Virus record (IMG/VR): IMGVR_UViG_3300027578_000016
Location: 1 to 40,824 of that record
Direction: 5' to 3' (one strand)
DNA: 40,824 bases
Source: a virus
This document shows positions 37,697 to 40,824 of this stretch, in pieces. Made by a program: the position numbers and the translations under genes. Numbering within the stretch: the first letter of the stretch is position 1; each line of letters starts with the position of its first letter. The notes under the pieces are model-generated. The model searched no databases and was not told the origin of the DNA. It saw only the letters and a program-made list of their open reading frames with translations.

Positions 37697-37974
37697 AAAA
37701 AGATTCTAGATTAACCCGTGCTGGTGTATCAGGCTTTAACAAGCCTAAGCGTACTCCTGCCCATCCCAAGAAGTCACACGTAGTTGTGGCTAAAGAAGGA
37801 ACTCAGGTCAAGACTATTCGTTTTGGGCAGCAGGGTGTATCTGGTTCTCCAAAGAAGGCTAATGAGTCTGCATCCTATGCAGCAAGACGTAAATCTTTTA
37901 AAGCAAGGCATGCTAAGAATATTGCCAAAGGCAAACTAAGTGCAGCCTACTGGGCAGATAAGGTGAAGTGGTAA
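37693..37974 (+). CDS. Conserved basic phage protein (RKSFKARH motif)
   Basis: A 93-aa protein. GFNKPKRTPAHPKKSHVVVAKEG, KTIRFGQQG and ARRKSFKARHAKNIAKGKLSAAYWADKVKW are strongly conserved landmarks of a family widespread in phages. Its function is not known to me. It follows the DUF5872-like gene here, and the two are both rich in Lys. Its stop overlaps the connector start. Confidence 0.7.
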   Translation: MKKDSRLTRAGVSGFNKPKRTPAHPKKSHVVVAKEGTQVKTIRFGQQGVSGSPKKANESASYAARRKSFKARHAKNIAKGKLSAAYWADKVKW

Positions 37975-38900
37975 TGGGTATTTTACTTAATGAACTAACG
38001 GACGAGGTGTTAATTAACCTTGCTGGTTATACAATACAGCAAGATAAGGCTACACATTTAACGGCTGCTATTACTACAACTACATCTACTATTGCAGCAC
38101 CAACAATCTTTAGTGTTGCAGATGCTCAACGCCTTGGCTCGGGTATCGTTGAAATTGATGACGAACTACTATGGGTAGATAGCGTAGACCGTATTTCTAA
38201 TACAGGAACAGTCTCTCCTTATGGTCGAGGCTTTATGGGTTCTACTGCTGCTACACATGATGCTGGTTCTAAAGTAACTATCTCTCCTACTTTTCCTAAG
38301 CACGTTGTAAAACGTGCCATTCAAGACACTATCCGTGCTATGGGTTCTTCTATGTTTGCCGTTAAGCAGACAAGTTTTACATTCAGCAGCACTGCAATAA
38401 ACACATACGAATTAGATAACAAAAATATACAAAACATTTTAACTATGCACTGGCAAGATATTGGCTCTAGTAAAGAATGGATTCGCATTAAGCGATGGGA
38501 CTTAGATTCTTTTCCAGATGAGGCAACTTGGGGCACGGGTGCACAGACAGTAACTATTGGAGACAGAATTGTATCTGGCCGTAAGGTGAAGGTTGTTTAT
38601 GCAACCGCACCTTCAGTGCTATCTACAAGTGCTACTACTTCATTTAATACACAGACTGGACTACCTGAGTCTTGTAGAGACATTGTAATTCTTGGTGCTT
38701 CATATCGTTTGATTGCATACCTAGACCCAGCCCGTACTGGTGCACAGTCACCACAGGCTGATGAAACAGATAACAAGCGTACCTTTGGTTCAGCAACTAA
38801 TGCGTACCGTCAACTGTTTGCTCTTTATAACCAACGCTTAACAGAAGAAATTATGTCGCAACAACAACAATACCCGCCACGAGTTCACTTCAGCCGATAG
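37974..38900 (+). CDS. Head-tail connector / adaptor-like protein
   Basis: A 308-aa protein from the ATG at 37974 (TAATG overlap); a GTG at 37968 is possible but lies within the upstream gene. Residues about 30-100 are beta-rich (FSVADAQRLGSGIVEIDDELLWVD), with YGRGFMGSTAATHDAGSKV. Helical KHVVKRAIQDTIRAMG follows. The C-terminus has LPESCRDIVILGASYRLIAYLDPART and a helix. The order after capsid genes and before the fibre suits the adaptor between portal and tail (compare T7 gp11). The assignment rests mainly on context. Confidence 0.65.
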   Translation: MGILLNELTDEVLINLAGYTIQQDKATHLTAAITTTTSTIAAPTIFSVADAQRLGSGIVEIDDELLWVDSVDRISNTGTVSPYGRGFMGSTAATHDAGSKVTISPTFPKHVVKRAIQDTIRAMGSSMFAVKQTSFTFSSTAINTYELDNKNIQNILTMHWQDIGSSKEWIRIKRWDLDSFPDEATWGTGAQTVTIGDRIVSGRKVKVVYATAPSVLSTSATTSFNTQTGLPESCRDIVILGASYRLIAYLDPARTGAQSPQADETDNKRTFGSATNAYRQLFALYNQRLTEEIMSQQQQYPPRVHFSR

Positions 38901-38909
38901 GAAGATTGA

Positions 38910-40824
38910 ATGACAACTAGAAAATACTCATCCCGTTCGCAGCAAACTACTCTTACTGCTGGAATCAACTCAACCGCTACTTCGGCTACAGTCGTATCTG
39001 GAAGCGGACTTCTTGGTGGTATCACCATTTCTGCTGGAGAAACATTTACTGTAGTAATTGACCCAGATACAGCCCTTGAAGAAATTGTAGATGTTACCGC
39101 GGTTAGCACTAACACGCTAACCATAGTTCGTGCTATTGATACAAGTCCAGCAACTGGTCAGGCTCACTCTGCTGGTGCAGTAGTTCGCCACATGGCAATT
39201 GGTCGTGACTATCGCGAAGCCAATTCACATATTGAAAATGTAACCACAGCACACGGGCTAACCATTGCTAATGTTTTGGAAACAACAGATACAAATATAA
39301 TTACTAGTGCAATGATTGTAGACGGCGCTATTGTTAATGCTGACATTAATGCTAGTGCTGCTATTGCAGATACTAAATTGGCTACAATTTCAACTGCTAG
39401 TAAGGTATCTAATAGTGCTACTACTGCTACATCTGCTAATACTGCTAGTGCAATTGTGGCTCGTGATGCATCAGGTAATTTTACAGCAGGAACAATTACA
39501 GCAAATGTAACTGGTAACGTAAGTGGAACCTCAGGTTCTACAACAGGTAATGCTGCTACAGCCACAGCCCTTGCTACTGGTCGTACATTCCAGTTGACTG
39601 GAGATGTAGAAGCAAGCGGAGTTACCTTTGATGGTACTGGCAATGTAAGCCTAACCACAGTTATTGGTACTGGAGCAATTGTTAACGCTGATATTAACTC
39701 AGCAGCAGCAATTGACAAGACAAAGATTTCAGGCACAGCCATTACCGCTGGAGATACAGGCACTGTAACTAGCACAATGATTGCTAACGATACAATCGTC
39801 AACGCAGATATTAACTCCGCTGCAGCAATTGCATATAGCAAGTTAAACCTTGCAGGTTCAATTACTTCAGCAGATATCACTAATGACACAATTGTTAACG
39901 CAGATATTAATACTGCTGCAGGTATTGCTTACAGCAAGTTATCACTTGGTGGAACTATTACCTCTGCTGACTTGGTAGACGGAACTATCGTCAACTCAGA
40001 CATTAACGCATCTGCTGGTATTGCACTAAGCAAGTTAGCAACAGACCCACTAGCCCGTGCTAACCACACTGGCACACAGACAGCAAGTACTGTATCAGAC
40101 TTTGATACACAGGTTCGTACCTCTAAGGTAACTGACCTTGCAGCACCTACTGGTTCATTCTCAATGAATAGCCAAAAGATTGTTTCTCTTGGAACACCTA
40201 CAGCAAATGCTGATGCAGCAACTAAACTTTATGTAGATACTAAAGTCTCAGACTTGGTTAACTCAGCCCCTGGAACACTAGATACTCTTGGCGAAATTGC
40301 AACAGCAATTCAAGCAGGCGGTACAGTCTTTGATGCTATGGTACTCAAGGCTGGTTCTACAATGACTGGTGCTTTGGTTCTAAATGCTGACCCATCAGTT
40401 AATCTTGGTGCTGCTACTAAGCAGTATGTAGATACAGTTGCAGGTTCTGCTACCGCTGCTGCAGCAAGTGCTGCTGCTGCTGCCACAACTTATGACAACT
40501 TTGATGACCGTTACTTAGGTGCTAAAGCAACTCCACCAAGTTTAGATAATGATGGCAATGCTCTTATTACTGGTGCTATCTACTGGGACACTGCTGCTAA
40601 TGCTATGTATGCCTGGTCAGGTTCTGCCTGGGCTTCTATATCATCTACTGCAGCAATTTATCGTTATCGTTATACAGCAACTGGCGGAGAAACTACAAAG
40701 TCTGGTTCCGATGATAATGGCTTAACTCTTAATTATCTGGTTGGCAAGGAACAAGTATATCTAAATGGTATCTTGCTTGTTCGCACATCAGATTATACTG
40801 CTACATCTGGCTCAAGTATTACAT
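38910..40824 (+). CDS. Long tail fibre, 3' end outside the window
   Basis: Open from ATG 38910 (AGGAAG upstream) to the last base: 638 complete codons with no stop. The N-terminus (about 1-110) has LTAGINSTATSATVVSGSGL...ETFTVVIDPDTALEEIVDV and a REANSHIENVTTAHGL joint. Five (I)VNADIN-type repeats follow, then a TKLYVDTKV...LGEIATAIQ unit, KQYVDTVAG, and NFDDRYLG...GAIYWDTAANAMYAW. These are standard phage-fibre shaft units. It probably continues into a gene end such as 1-90, but not by direct joining of window ends. Confidence 0.85.
   Translation, partial: MTTRKYSSRSQQTTLTAGINSTATSATVVSGSGLLGGITISAGETFTVVIDPDTALEEIVDVTAVSTNTLTIVRAIDTSPATGQAHSAGAVVRHMAIGRDYREANSHIENVTTAHGLTIANVLETTDTNIITSAMIVDGAIVNADINASAAIADTKLATISTASKVSNSATTATSANTASAIVARDASGNFTAGTITANVTGNVSGTSGSTTGNAATATALATGRTFQLTGDVEASGVTFDGTGNVSLTTVIGTGAIVNADINSAAAIDKTKISGTAITAGDTGTVTSTMIANDTIVNADINSAAAIAYSKLNLAGSITSADITNDTIVNADINTAAGIAYSKLSLGGTITSADLVDGTIVNSDINASAGIALSKLATDPLARANHTGTQTASTVSDFDTQVRTSKVTDLAAPTGSFSMNSQKIVSLGTPTANADAATKLYVDTKVSDLVNSAPGTLDTLGEIATAIQAGGTVFDAMVLKAGSTMTGALVLNADPSVNLGAATKQYVDTVAGSATAAAASAAAAATTYDNFDDRYLGAKATPPSLDNDGNALITGAIYWDTAANAMYAWSGSAWASISSTAAIYRYRYTATGGETTKSGSDDNGLTLNYLVGKEQVYLNGILLVRTSDYTATSGSSIT
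39328..40030 (+). repeat. Shaft repeats of the tail fibre (IVNADIN units)
   Basis: Five related units start near 39328, 39677, 39788, 39890 and 39983. Each encodes (A/T)IVN(A/S)DIN(A/S/T)(A/S)A(A/G)I followed by (D)xxK(L/I). The last three are spaced about 93-102 bp, the unit of a beta-structured trimeric shaft. The DNA copies differ at many third positions, so they are old, or have been selected against recombination. Confidence 0.75.

Noticed and set aside
36290-38900. Frameshifted tail-assembly chaperone pair as in long-tailed phages
   Set aside because: The genes overlap only by start/stop coupling; no slippery heptamer with extended second frame was found.
39209-39889. Long minus-strand frame (226 codons) opposite the tail fibre
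   Set aside because: It is the antisense of Ala/Thr/Val-rich repeats whose composition lacks stop codons on the other strand; there is no ribosome site and it is low-complexity Ala/Val/Ile sequence.
39328-40030. Repeat array considered as CRISPR
   Set aside because: The units are in-frame protein repeats of a fibre with variable spacing and no spacers.
1-40824. Temperate-phage functions (integrase, excisionase, attachment site, immunity repressor)
   Set aside because: No tyrosine or serine recombinase motifs and no repressor-type HTH gene were found; WhiB and the sigma-like protein sit at the end of the early operon and fit lytic control better.

Overview
This 40.8-kb window is most of the genome of a lytic, tailed actinobacteriophage. 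A WhiB-type iron-sulphur regulator (7394-7660, minus), a DUF4192-like protein (14650-15150, minus) and an FmdB-type zinc ribbon (7796-7957, minus) point to an actinobacterial host. The DNA is moderately A+T-rich by eye, unlike phages of Mycobacterium or Streptomyces. That would suit low-GC aquatic actinobacteria, but this host guess is inference. No integrase, excisionase, immunity repressor, transposase, CRISPR array or recognisable tRNA was found.

Layout. (1) 1-6943, plus strand: the distal part of the late operon. It holds tail-fibre and adhesin genes, a 640-aa tail protein and a lysis cassette (small membrane protein, M15-type endolysin, holin-like protein). One conserved gene of unknown function (2319-2978) is inserted on the opposite strand. 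A bidirectional terminator (about 6952-7020) closes this block. (2) 18126 down to 7023, minus strand: an early operon of about 29 closely packed genes. Many overlap by 1-20 nt, and several are under 60 codons. It opens with three cysteine-rich mini-proteins and a possible ssDNA-binding protein. Next come a membrane protein, a run of tiny ORFs, a membrane-anchored lytic transglycosylase and conserved unknowns including DUF932. The replication and recombination block follows: Cas4/RecB-type nuclease, zinc protein, RecA-fold helicase, PD-(D/E)XK nuclease and a DnaG primase split over two overlapping frames. The distal end carries a DUF1599 protein, a sigma-factor-like protein, zinc ribbons, WhiB and another nuclease. 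No DNA polymerase is present. (3) 18127-18677: a 551-bp non-coding divergent control region full of palindromes, with a perfect CRP/GlxR-type site and a plausible leftward promoter. (4) 18678-40824, plus strand: TerL, three Lys/Ala-rich basic proteins, portal, a proteasome-like Ntn hydrolase, two small proteins, a 1772-aa giant protein, two further putative internal virion proteins, scaffold, major capsid protein, small basic and conserved virion-region proteins, a connector and a long tail fibre that runs off the window.

How it works together (inference). There is no tape-measure protein, tail-tube protein or frameshifted tail-assembly chaperone pair. The giant proteins sit between portal and capsid, and one connector precedes the fibres. 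This suggests a short-tailed virion that ejects internal proteins. The late operon probably continues from 40824 into base 1 of a circularly permuted genome, with a small piece missing: a direct join would break the frame. Transcription appears to diverge from 18.1-18.7 kb. The early operon makes its two likely transcription factors, sigma-like and WhiB, last, which suits a switch to late genes. The most interesting items are the CRP-type site, the dual-coding split primase, the sigma/WhiB pair, the Ntn hydrolase and the structured leader of the early operon.
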